This document shows positions 1-8,216 of a DNA stretch of 20,410 nucleotides, one piece after another (position 1 is the stretch's first letter; every line of letters starts with the position of its first letter). This DNA is from Stentor coeruleus. Its lineage: Eukaryota; Ciliophora; Heterotrichea; Heterotrichida; Stentoridae. The DNA is taken from NCBI GenBank assembly GCA_001970955.1, contig MPUH01001241.1:1-20410 (forward strand). Direction: 5' to 3'. The notes under the pieces are model-generated. The model was not told the DNA's origin. It was given only the letters and a program-made list of their open reading frames with translations, and ran no database searches. A program made the translations under genes and the position numbers.

Positions 1-1056
1 GGTAAATGCTGTAAATAATTTTGGGGCCTGGTATAAAGGTTATGATTTTGAGGGTTTAGTTTGTCTTTTGATTGAATTTTTAACTTTAGGTTTTAGTGAT
101 GGCATGAAAGCTTGAGATCTAAGGAGGTTTTAAGGCTTTTATGATATTTTTTGTAAGGCTTTTTGTNTATTTTTTGTAAGGCTTTTTGTGGTGCTTTGGG
201 TATGAGATTTTCTATAGATATGAACTCTTGGGGATTTTTAAGTTTCAGCCTTTTTAGAGTCTTTAAATTTATTCATCGTCTTTTGATGCAAGCTTAGTAA
301 AAATTCCAATAATACTTTATAGTAAAAGAGTTTTTACGATTGTTTTGATATGCTTTTAACTTCTGCTTATTTTAAACCCAGGTTTCAAGTTCACGCTTTA
401 GATATAACCATTTTGTGAGTAAATATGGGTTATAGGTTTTCATATAAAATCATCTGATTTTTTGATGATAAGTTTTGCCATAAAGCAAAGTTTTGGACTA
501 GCTGCATATAAATGGTTATTTGTGATTATAATAAAAGAGTTTTAGATGATTTTTATATCTCTTATAAACTAAGTTATAAATACTATAAAAGGCAGCTTCG
601 ATTTTATTGTGTTTATAATTATTTATATGTCCCAATATATAAAAAGTGTTGTATTGGCCTTGTCATAATTTCTAACATCATAGTTTAAGCCTATACAATT
701 AACCTAGCTTAAACATATAAAAAAAACTAAAAATCCCCATAGCCTAAGCTTTTCAATACCATATTTACGCTAATTTAAAGCACCCGAAAATAAATATTTC
801 ATTTAAACCTTATACAAAACTAAAAATCCTAGTAAAAAAAGCAACATAAATCCTACAAGCTTTTAGCTCTAAATACTAACAACTCAATATCCACTTCCAT
901 ATTATTTCCAAAAATAATATCAATAACAGCTTACCATTCTATTTACGTCAACAACTTATAATTTCAATTAAAAAACCATTAAAAACAAATTTTATCATTG
1001 GGAGCATCCCCAAGTCCAAATCAAATTCATATATATCCCATTGTTTATCCATATAA
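1..1056. other. Gene-free left flank and PARP upstream region
   Basis: No convincing gene was found on either strand. By hand count positions 1-240 are G-rich and C-poor on the + strand (about 60 G to 15 C), whereas 721-960 are the reverse (about 11 G to 53 C). The switch lies near 640-680. A 14-base direct repeat (AAAACTAAAAATCC) occurs at 723-736 and 816-829. A small G/C palindrome (GGGA-GCA-TCCC) lies at about 1000-1010, some 50 bases before the PARP start codon. Short inverted repeats occur at 374-385 and at 403-409/428-434. The right part presumably holds the PARP promoter. The left part could be the 5' flank of a minus-strand gene outside the window, which is inference from the skew only. 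Confidence 0.6.
144..189. repeat. Two-copy 23-bp tandem repeat containing an ambiguous base
   Basis: The 22 bases at 145-166 are repeated exactly at 168-189, giving a period of 23. The core reads TTTTTTGTAAGGCTTTTTGT. The single N of the window, at 167, is the base that would complete the second 23-mer; its counterpart at 144 is A. A degraded relative of the core (TAAGGCTTTT) lies just before it at about 131-140. The unit is T/G-rich like the whole left flank and has no evident function. Confidence 0.85.
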
Positions 1057-4000
1057 ATGGTGCAAACTCGTACAGCGAAATCCAAAATTCCTGCAGAAAA
1101 AGAAGCTAAAAAGGGTCAAAAACCAGCTGAAGACGAGCAAAAAGGCAACAAAGCCGTACTTGTAAAAGTTGGTAACGCTAATGTCCTTTGTATGTGTCCT
1201 GGCGATATAAACCCAAGAGCCCGTTCAATTCTGGCCGTGAGGTTGAATAAAATGGGTAGTGATCTTAAGTACGAATCCAAAGAAGAGTTGAAAATTAACC
1301 CAAAAAACATTATAAAAGAAGCAGAAGTTACGAAAAAAGGTAGGTTTATCACTTTGACTAAACAACAACATCAGAAATTGTATGCAAATGTTGTTGATGA
1401 TGAGTCTGAGCAAAGTAGTGAGGCTGATGTTAGTGAAGAGGAAAGTAGTGAGGAAATACCAGTGAAATCAAAGAAAAGGCCTAGCAATGCGAAGGCTAGC
1501 AAGAAGAATGCCCCTGCGCCAAAGAAAAAGATGAAACTTGAAGTGTATAAAAAAGGTGTCGGAAACCCTAAGATTGCTGTTTTGCCTTTGACTAAAGACA
1601 AATACTCCACATCTGCAGTTCCTGACTACTCAGTTTCTATATCCTCAAGCAACCGTAACGTCCACCGTGCTGTCCTCACGAACAACCAACAACTTTTCAA
1701 AGCCTTGCTAAAATCCAATCAGAAAATCAGCACAATCTACGGTTATTGGAGTCCTGAATGCAAAACCCTCCCAATTGAACTTGCCTTAGAATCAAACAAT
1801 GAGTATTTTATAAAAGAACTCATAAAAGAAACCAATGATAAAAAGCTCAAAAGAGGATTTTTACCTGAATGTAGTCTAAAAAGTATAGGAACCGGTTTTG
1901 TAAGTAAACAAGCTTATGGTGTCCAAGTCCGAACTGTGCAAATGTCAAGAGGTGGTCGTGAGGGTAACAATGCTTTTTTAAGTGAAGAAGCAGCACCAGA
2001 ATATTTTCTTCCAGCAAGAATTTCGCCAATAATTCATAAATGTACACCGAATACCATAAATTTGATGTGCACTTTAGTGCCAAATTTCGAAAACTCATTA
2101 GGAACTATGGTTGGGCATGTTGTCAGATCAGGAAATGTTGATTTAGCCCGACATCTGATCCAGATCTGCAACAAAAAACTTGGCTTCGGGTTCAATTTCC
2201 TCCATGAAGAAGTCTTGAAAAAAGGTAACCTTTCACAATTCAAAAAGGTATCTATAACGAAAAAACCTATAGAAAACTTCTTAGTAGCTCCTTTGCATGT
2301 TGCTTGTATTAACCCAGATACAAAGCATCTTGAAACTTTAATTGCTCAATGTGAAGATCTTGGATATCCTGATCTTGAAGGTCGTCGTGTCGTTCATTAT
2401 GCTGCAGCTTGTACCTCTTCAAGACCTTTAGAAGTTCTTGTAGCTCATGGGGCAAATATCAATGAAATGGACAAGAAAAAAGTTACCCCGTTAATGGTTG
2501 CAGCTATGTATAACAGGTTAGAAACAGTGAAATTCTTAGTTCAAAAAGGGGCGAGTACAAAAATCAAGTCCCGTGAAGGTAAAAGTGCTATTCATTATGC
2601 TGCTGATAATGGATGTGAGGAAGTTTTACAGTATTTAGCTCCAATTAGTGATGTTAATCAACCTGGAACAGATAGGAAGACCCCTTTAATGTTTGCAGTG
2701 ACAAAAGGGTACTATAAATGTGTAGAGATTCTGCTGAATGCTGGGGCTAAAGTCACGTCAAAGGATAAATGTAAGAGAACTGCACTGATATGGGCGGTGA
2801 AAAATGGGCAAAGTAAAGAGGCTAGTTTACTTTTATCTAAAGGCGCACCTTTTGATGAGCCGGATTCTTCTAAGAATTACGCTTTGCATTATGCTGCTGC
2901 ATATGGGTGGATGGAATGCTTAGAGATTCTTCTTGCAGCTGGAGCTAATGTTAATTGTCAGAATGATTGGAAAATGCCACCTTTGCTTATTGCTATGCTT
3001 AAAGGACAGACTGGCTGTGTAGAAAGATTATTACAGGAAGAAAATATTGATATTAACTGTAAAGATGAAGCTGGGAGGACTTTGCTTTCTCAATCAATAG
3101 AAGTTTTGTCTGAAGACACTTTAAGGCAAATCAAGTATTTTATTGAGGAGAAAAAGGCTGACCCAAACATCCCCGATTCAAATGGTTCAACAGCTTTGCA
3201 TTATTTAGCTTGCAAGTCTAGACCTGCATCTAATAATACTAATCTAACTCTTGCTGAAAAGGAAGAATGGAATGCTAAATCATGGAACTTGCAAGAAAAA
3301 GCTATGGAACTTTTGATTAATGGTAAAGCTAATGTTAATGCACCTGATAGTCAAGGTATGACACCAATAATGCTTGCAAGTAGATCCAAAAACACTAGAT
3401 TTCTTAGAATACTATTCAAGCAAAAATGCGACCTAAGTAGTATTTCTGATGAAGGTGGACTTTTCCATTTCACCCCTACCTACGAATTAGAATACAATTA
3501 TATTATTAAAGAAATTCTTGAAAGCTCTGATAATCTAGCTGGAATCCTGAACACTTATGATTCTAAAGGTTTTACTGCATTTTTAAGGTATATAGATTGT
3601 CTGAGTAGCAGAGGAAATTATAAATATGCTCTTAAGAAAAAAGCTAAAATCCAAGAGATTATCAGAATTAATGAAGCTAGAAAAATGAAAAAATTGAAGC
3701 TTATTGATGAAAATGAAGAAGTTTCCGCCGATGAAGAAAGCCAAGAAGAAAAAAATATTGAAGATGAGTCTCAAGAAGAAAGTAAAGATGATAGTGAAGA
3801 AGAGGATATGAATCAGAACTATGAACAAGAAGAAGCTGAAGAAGAAGAAGAAGAATATAATGATGAAGCAGAAGAAAATGAGGATGATAATGAAGAAGAA
3901 TCTGATGATGATGAAGAAAAAGATGATGATGATGAGGAAAAAGATGATGAAGAAGATATGGATATTGACAAAGATAAAAATAATGAAAATAACTTACCTG

Positions 4001-6873
4001 ATACAAAAGATCCTACTCTAAACATAAACACTGAAGAAATCAAGAAAAAAGTTAAAGAACAAATGGCAGAATGTGATGCGTTGCTTTTGGAAATAATAAA
4101 ATTATTAATCCTAAAAGGTGCTGATCCTAAAATAGTTGTGGGAAAACTACAAAAGTACAGACTCAATCCTGAGCTTGCTAAAACAGAGGAAACAGAAAAT
4201 ATCAAAAACTTTATAACAACATTATCAGGAGAAAAAATCTATAAAGAGTATGGTCCAGAAGGAATGAGATCAGCATTACATATGGCAAACAAGATAAAAA
4301 ATCCTGAAGCTTTCCAGTACATTCTAACCTTAGGAATCAACATAGATCTTCAAGATTTTTATGGTAATACAGCTTTGCTTCAAGCTGTTATAGACTCTTC
4401 TAATCATATAAAAGCTTTTATTGGCATAAAAGCTAATATTGGAATACAAAATCATAAAGGACAAACATGCATTCATATAGCGACTATAAATCAAAATGAA
4501 GATACTTTAAAGTTACTCCTTGAGTCTGGAGCAGGGATAAATGCTAAAGATGTAAAAGGTGACACAGCACTTAAAATAGCAAGTGAAGCAAGATATCCTA
4601 AGATTGTACGTTTATTATGTGCTAACAAAGCTGATCCTAATATCCCTGATAAAAAAGGTCGAACTGCTCTTCACGGAGCTTTCAATTCAGCAACTGTATC
4701 ATCGAATGCTTCATTTGAAATCGAAGGCATTTTGCTTAATAATTCTGCTGATATTAATTTGATTGATTATCATGGAAGAAGTCCATTACATTATGCATTT
4801 GTCAAAGTTGGTAAATCGGCGGACTTATCACAGATTGATCCTATTGAAACTGTGAGTTCTGCTTGTTCTAGAAAAGATATTGATGTGAATATTCTTGATG
4901 AGTTCAAAAGGACTCCTTTGCATTATGCGGCAAGAAGAGGAGCATTGACATCAACATTGTTCCTTTTATCCAAAGGGGCTTTGATTGATTTAGAAGATAA
5001 TTCAGGTAATACTCCATTGGCTATGGGCATATTAGGAAACCATTCAAATTACGTTGCGATGCTTCTTCAGCATAAACTTGACGTTCACAAACTCCTTCAC
5101 AATATAAAGCCTTCAGATAAAGCCAAGCAAAATGGTTACTATAACAATAAACTCGAATCAATGAACTATTCATACTTCCGAGCTTGTGTAAGGCTTAACT
5201 GGCAAGGTGCAGCATATCTCCTTCTTTTCGCTGGGTATCCATATCCTTTCGCTATGCAAGATGCTTTAAATGAAGAAAAATTCAACCTCGTCTTAACACT
5301 TTTTGCTAAAGTTGATGACCCTAGTGTGTTCCAAAACAAAAACTCAGAAGGTCAGAACTTATTCCACACTTTGGCTATAAAAGGCTCTAAGGCTGGGAAA
5401 GAAATCACTGAACAGATTTTCCAACAATTAATTGACTATAAAGTGAGTTTTACAGATATTGATATGCATGGTCGGACACCTTTGCATTATGCGGCACAGA
5501 CTTCAAATACGCATTTATCGAAGATGCTCTTACAAAAAGGAACTCCTGTGAACTGTTTAGACAATGATGGGAATAGTCCATTAGTCAAAGCTATTGAAGG
5601 GAATCAAGTAAAGAATTCTTTTAAAATCCTCAAACTTTTCAAAGTCCATTCAGCTGATTTCTCTGTAAGAATTCCTTGTGATGGTTATACCAGCACAGCT
5701 CTTTGTCATGCAATAGAAAAAGCAGTGAGTTCAGCTATATTAAAAATTATAATCAAAGGTGGATGTCCTATTTTTGAAACTGACAGCCTAGGACGTAACG
5801 CTTTGATGCTTTTGATTTTAAACAACGACCTTACTAGAGTTAAGTTTTTCATGAAAAAATACACTTTTGACCTTAACCATAAAGATTGCCAAGGACAGAC
5901 AATAATCCATTATTGTATCCAACCTTTTGATTTCGGGTCTTATGAGAATAAAACTATGCTGACTTGGCTTTTACAGTCTGGTGCTGATGCTTCTATTAAG
6001 GATAACCAAGGAAGGTCACCATCATATTTAGCTGAGGTACAAGGCACAGGGACAATGAAAAAGGTCCTTGAGAGCTTTAAAATAATAGAAAAACTGTCAA
6101 TTCAAAGGAAAAACAGTGGGTTTGAAACCTCAGGGTATATGGAAATCGACTTTACTAAAGATGCGGAAGAGTACTCGAAAAGCTTGGATGATATTAAAAA
6201 AGTAGAGGAAATGAAAAATGAGCCTGATCCCGCTGGGGACTTTGCTGATTACTATGAAGTGGTTGATGATTATGATGTTTTTATGAATAAAGTTGATATT
6301 TCATATGGACCATATTCAGCGTATGTATTTTATAGAATGCAGATGCTTCATGATAAGAACAGAGACGTATATGTTGTATTCACTAGATGGGGAAGAATTG
6401 GGGAAACTGGAGCTTTTCAAAGGACTCCTTTTTCAGTGAAAGATGAAGCTGAAAAGGAATTTAAAACCATTTTTAAGAATAAATCTGGCAATGAATGGGG
6501 AACCAACTTTGTTAGGGTTAAAGGAAAATATATGCTGGCCAAATTTAATACAAGAAGAGAAATCAATAAGGATCATATAAAAGACCCTGATTACACTAAG
6601 GCTCCTTCAAGCACTTTACCTAAGGAAGTTGAAGAAGTGGTAAAGATTTTTTCAGCTGATTCAATATTTAGAGAACAGCTAAACACTATGGGTTTTAATA
6701 GAGAAGTGATTAATTTATCAAACATTAGTAGAGAGTCAATTCTAGAAGCTGGAGAGATTTTGACAGAATTATTAGATTGTGCTAATAAGTTGGCTAAGGC
6801 AAAAACCCCTGATGTATATCTACAAATCAAAGAGGAAATATATGATTTGAGCAACAGATACTATGAATTCTAA
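1057..6873 (+). CDS. Ankyrin-repeat/WGR PARP, N-terminal 1938 residues, reading frame cut by duplication
   Basis: This is the N-terminal part of a very large ADP-ribosyltransferase. An in-frame TAA directly precedes the ATG, so the start is secure, and TATAA abuts it. Residues 1-30 are Lys-rich. An acidic patch follows at about 112-130, then a basic cluster (KKRP...KKKMK, about 137-160) that looks like a nuclear localisation signal. About 27 ankyrin repeats run from roughly residue 409 to 1676, many with clear G-x-TPLHYAA cores. They are split by an acidic Glu/Asp insert at about 886-980. A WGR domain (W1778-G-R-I-G-E) spans about 1743-1838, and the PARP alpha-helical regulatory domain begins near 1850. 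The frame ends at TAA 6871-6873, inside a 76-bp tandem duplication and before the catalytic domain, which follows in the +1 frame. ANK plus WGR plus regulatory helices resembles nematode PME-5 more than vertebrate tankyrase, which has a SAM domain and no WGR. Likely nuclear stress or DNA-damage signalling (inference). Confidence 0.9.
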   Translation: MVQTRTAKSKIPAEKEAKKGQKPAEDEQKGNKAVLVKVGNANVLCMCPGDINPRARSILAVRLNKMGSDLKYESKEELKINPKNIIKEAEVTKKGRFITLTKQQHQKLYANVVDDESEQSSEADVSEEESSEEIPVKSKKRPSNAKASKKNAPAPKKKMKLEVYKKGVGNPKIAVLPLTKDKYSTSAVPDYSVSISSSNRNVHRAVLTNNQQLFKALLKSNQKISTIYGYWSPECKTLPIELALESNNEYFIKELIKETNDKKLKRGFLPECSLKSIGTGFVSKQAYGVQVRTVQMSRGGREGNNAFLSEEAAPEYFLPARISPIIHKCTPNTINLMCTLVPNFENSLGTMVGHVVRSGNVDLARHLIQICNKKLGFGFNFLHEEVLKKGNLSQFKKVSITKKPIENFLVAPLHVACINPDTKHLETLIAQCEDLGYPDLEGRRVVHYAAACTSSRPLEVLVAHGANINEMDKKKVTPLMVAAMYNRLETVKFLVQKGASTKIKSREGKSAIHYAADNGCEEVLQYLAPISDVNQPGTDRKTPLMFAVTKGYYKCVEILLNAGAKVTSKDKCKRTALIWAVKNGQSKEASLLLSKGAPFDEPDSSKNYALHYAAAYGWMECLEILLAAGANVNCQNDWKMPPLLIAMLKGQTGCVERLLQEENIDINCKDEAGRTLLSQSIEVLSEDTLRQIKYFIEEKKADPNIPDSNGSTALHYLACKSRPASNNTNLTLAEKEEWNAKSWNLQEKAMELLINGKANVNAPDSQGMTPIMLASRSKNTRFLRILFKQKCDLSSISDEGGLFHFTPTYELEYNYIIKEILESSDNLAGILNTYDSKGFTAFLRYIDCLSSRGNYKYALKKKAKIQEIIRINEARKMKKLKLIDENEEVSADEESQEEKNIEDESQEESKDDSEEEDMNQNYEQEEAEEEEEEYNDEAEENEDDNEEESDDDEEKDDDDEEKDDEEDMDIDKDKNNENNLPDTKDPTLNINTEEIKKKVKEQMAECDALLLEIIKLLILKGADPKIVVGKLQKYRLNPELAKTEETENIKNFITTLSGEKIYKEYGPEGMRSALHMANKIKNPEAFQYILTLGINIDLQDFYGNTALLQAVIDSSNHIKAFIGIKANIGIQNHKGQTCIHIATINQNEDTLKLLLESGAGINAKDVKGDTALKIASEARYPKIVRLLCANKADPNIPDKKGRTALHGAFNSATVSSNASFEIEGILLNNSADINLIDYHGRSPLHYAFVKVGKSADLSQIDPIETVSSACSRKDIDVNILDEFKRTPLHYAARRGALTSTLFLLSKGALIDLEDNSGNTPLAMGILGNHSNYVAMLLQHKLDVHKLLHNIKPSDKAKQNGYYNNKLESMNYSYFRACVRLNWQGAAYLLLFAGYPYPFAMQDALNEEKFNLVLTLFAKVDDPSVFQNKNSEGQNLFHTLAIKGSKAGKEITEQIFQQLIDYKVSFTDIDMHGRTPLHYAAQTSNTHLSKMLLQKGTPVNCLDNDGNSPLVKAIEGNQVKNSFKILKLFKVHSADFSVRIPCDGYTSTALCHAIEKAVSSAILKIIIKGGCPIFETDSLGRNALMLLILNNDLTRVKFFMKKYTFDLNHKDCQGQTIIHYCIQPFDFGSYENKTMLTWLLQSGADASIKDNQGRSPSYLAEVQGTGTMKKVLESFKIIEKLSIQRKNSGFETSGYMEIDFTKDAEEYSKSLDDIKKVEEMKNEPDPAGDFADYYEVVDDYDVFMNKVDISYGPYSAYVFYRMQMLHDKNRDVYVVFTRWGRIGETGAFQRTPFSVKDEAEKEFKTIFKNKSGNEWGTNFVRVKGKYMLAKFNTRREINKDHIKDPDYTKAPSSTLPKEVEEVVKIFSADSIFREQLNTMGFNREVINLSNISRESILEAGEILTELLDCANKLAKAKTPDVYLQIKEEIYDLSNRYYEF
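3714..3995 (+). repeat. Purine-rich Asp/Glu-coding low-complexity tract inside the PARP gene
   Basis: The + strand is almost pure GAA/GAT/GAG here and encodes about 95 mostly acidic residues that separate two blocks of ankyrin repeats. Near 3903-3955 it becomes visibly repetitive, with runs of GAT alternating with GAAAAA or GAGGAAAAA blocks. The reading frame stays open. As protein it is probably a disordered acidic linker. As DNA it is slippage-prone, so its length may differ between alleles. The opposite-strand and alternate-frame ORFs seen here are composition artefacts. Confidence 0.8.
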
Positions 6874-6945
6874 GGCAAAAACCCCTGACGTATATCTACA
6901 AATCAAAGAGGAAATATATGATTTGAGCAACAGATACTATGAATT
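6794..6945 (+). repeat. 76-bp direct tandem duplication that breaks the PARP reading frame
   Basis: Positions 6794-6869 are repeated immediately at 6870-6945. The only difference is T6813 versus C6889, a silent Asp codon change (GAT/GAC) when each copy is read in its own PARP frame. Because 76 is not a multiple of three, the junction creates TAA at 6871-6873. Counting one copy only gives one continuous frame from 1057 to 7771 (6639 nt, 2212 residues) whose protein matches the PARP regulatory-to-catalytic transition (...DLSNRYYEF then ISIGAW...). The copy encodes about 25 residues of the regulatory helical domain, from LAKAK to YYEF. It could be a real recent duplication, a minor allele in polyploid macronuclear DNA, or a join between two overlapping contigs. 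Confidence 0.97.
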
Positions 6946-7771
6946 TATCTCAATTGGGGCCTGGAACAATCCTTTACCACCTTTACAAAATCTGTATCAA
7001 ATTGGCACAGAGTTTGATAAAATTGAAAGCTTAAAAAACATTGAAGTTGCTAGTAAAATCCTTCTCGGTGCACTTAAAAACCAGTTAGTAACAAACCCAG
7101 CTCAATACATTTATAGCTGCTTAGACATATCTTTAGATCCTCTTGCTCCATCAGGTCCAGAATTCGCTTTCATTAAAAAATACTTCGACAACGGCGAGCC
7201 AGGTAATGCAAAAGTTCTGAAGATTTTCACACTAAAGCGCAAAGGTGATAAAGAAAGGATAAGCAAATACGAAAAAATAAAAAACAGAAAACTTTTATGG
7301 CATGGAACCTCACCTTCAAATCTTATAGGAATACTCAAAGAAGGGCTCAAAATCAATCCATCTAGAGGAGTTCAGCATGGGCGAATGTTTGGAAATGGGC
7401 TTTATTTTGCTGACATGTCCGGTAAAAGCTTAGGGTATAGTTATTCTTATAGAGGAATAGATGATACTGGGTTTTTGCTGTTGTTTGAAGTTGTATTGGG
7501 TAATATGCATTATCCTGAGAATTACGGATTTACTGAAGATAAAATCCCGAAAAAATGTTTGAGTGTTGTTGGATTTGGGTCAAGAGGACCAGATCAAAGC
7601 AAGAGTTTGTTTATGACCAGTGGAGTTGAAGTGCCGGTAGGAGAAATTGTGACTCAGAAAATTCCAAAGGGTATGAATATTCAATTGAGAAATGCAGAAT
7701 ATATTGTGTATCGAGAAAACCAAGTACGAATGAGGTATTTGATTCAGCATAAGACAGATCCAAATTGTTAG
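6863..7771 (+). CDS. PARP catalytic domain, C-terminal part of the ankyrin-PARP gene
   Basis: This frame carries the end of the PARP regulatory domain and the whole catalytic domain. Numbered from the ATG at 6863, the NAD-binding/catalytic signature is intact: His147 in LLWHGTS, Tyr181 in GNGLYFAD, and Glu279 in NAEYIVY. That is the H-Y-E triad of true poly(ADP-ribose) polymerases. Conserved GFGSRGPD and SGVEVPVGE segments lie between Tyr181 and Glu279. The ATG overlaps the end of the preceding frame by 11 bases, lies inside the duplicated segment and lacks the TATAA context of the other starts, so it is probably not a real initiation site. The frame is best read as the 3' end of the same gene, entered at about 6872. 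Free expression would give a 302-residue enzyme without ANK or WGR, which seems unlikely. The stop is TAG. Confidence 0.9.
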   Translation: MNSKAKTPDVYLQIKEEIYDLSNRYYEFISIGAWNNPLPPLQNLYQIGTEFDKIESLKNIEVASKILLGALKNQLVTNPAQYIYSCLDISLDPLAPSGPEFAFIKKYFDNGEPGNAKVLKIFTLKRKGDKERISKYEKIKNRKLLWHGTSPSNLIGILKEGLKINPSRGVQHGRMFGNGLYFADMSGKSLGYSYSYRGIDDTGFLLLFEVVLGNMHYPENYGFTEDKIPKKCLSVVGFGSRGPDQSKSLFMTSGVEVPVGEIVTQKIPKGMNIQLRNAEYIVYRENQVRMRYLIQHKTDPNC

Positions 7772-8216
7772 TTAGGATTAATTACTTTAATATCTTGAGG
7801 TTAAGATGCTTGTTAGTAAATATATGATTATTAAGCTTTATTAATGCAATTAGTGTTGTTGAGAATGATTATAAGACTGAAAAAAATATAAGTATAATTA
7901 CATAAAAAGTCACCTTTCAATGAATTTTACAAATATTATCCACATTTTTATAGCTTATCAAAATTTTTTAATGAACAACTGCGCTATAAATTATGAGCCT
8001 TTATACAATTTATTATCTTAAATCATTCAATAAATACTATGCACAATATATATTAAATTTATCACCAATGTATCCATATCTGACTCAAAAACAAGTTATT
8101 CCACTCTGCTCATATCATTTTCATCATATTCACAAATTCATAATACACAGATATTAGTAAGTAAACCTACTTATTCATATATTTTCAATATTAATTAATC
8201 ATTAAAGACAAGTTGC
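7772..8216. other. Convergent intergenic spacer, 445 bp
   Basis: This AT-rich spacer lies between the ends of the PARP gene and the minus-strand 192-residue gene and should hold both 3' untranslated regions. The only structure seen is an inverted repeat with 8-base arms (TTTATAGC at 7947-7954, GCTATAAA at 7983-7990) and a 28-base loop. No ORF or RNA gene was recognised. Confidence 0.6.

Noticed and set aside
2..115. Open + frame at the window edge (38 codons, contains GAWYKGYDF), possibly the 3' end of an upstream gene
   Set aside because: It lies in T/G-rich DNA where one frame stays open by composition, it would be the only TGA stop in the window, and the skew suggests a minus-strand neighbour instead.
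994..1004. ATCATTGGGAG shared with 9166-9176, partly with 11394-11401, as a candidate upstream motif
   Set aside because: Shared 11-mers are expected many times by chance in 20 kb of AT-rich DNA, and the second copy is not near a start codon.
3583..4205. Several ORFs on both strands over the acidic tract
   Set aside because: They encode homopolymer-like Ser, His/Leu or Met/Lys peptides, which are alternate readings of the GAA/GAT tract inside the PARP frame.
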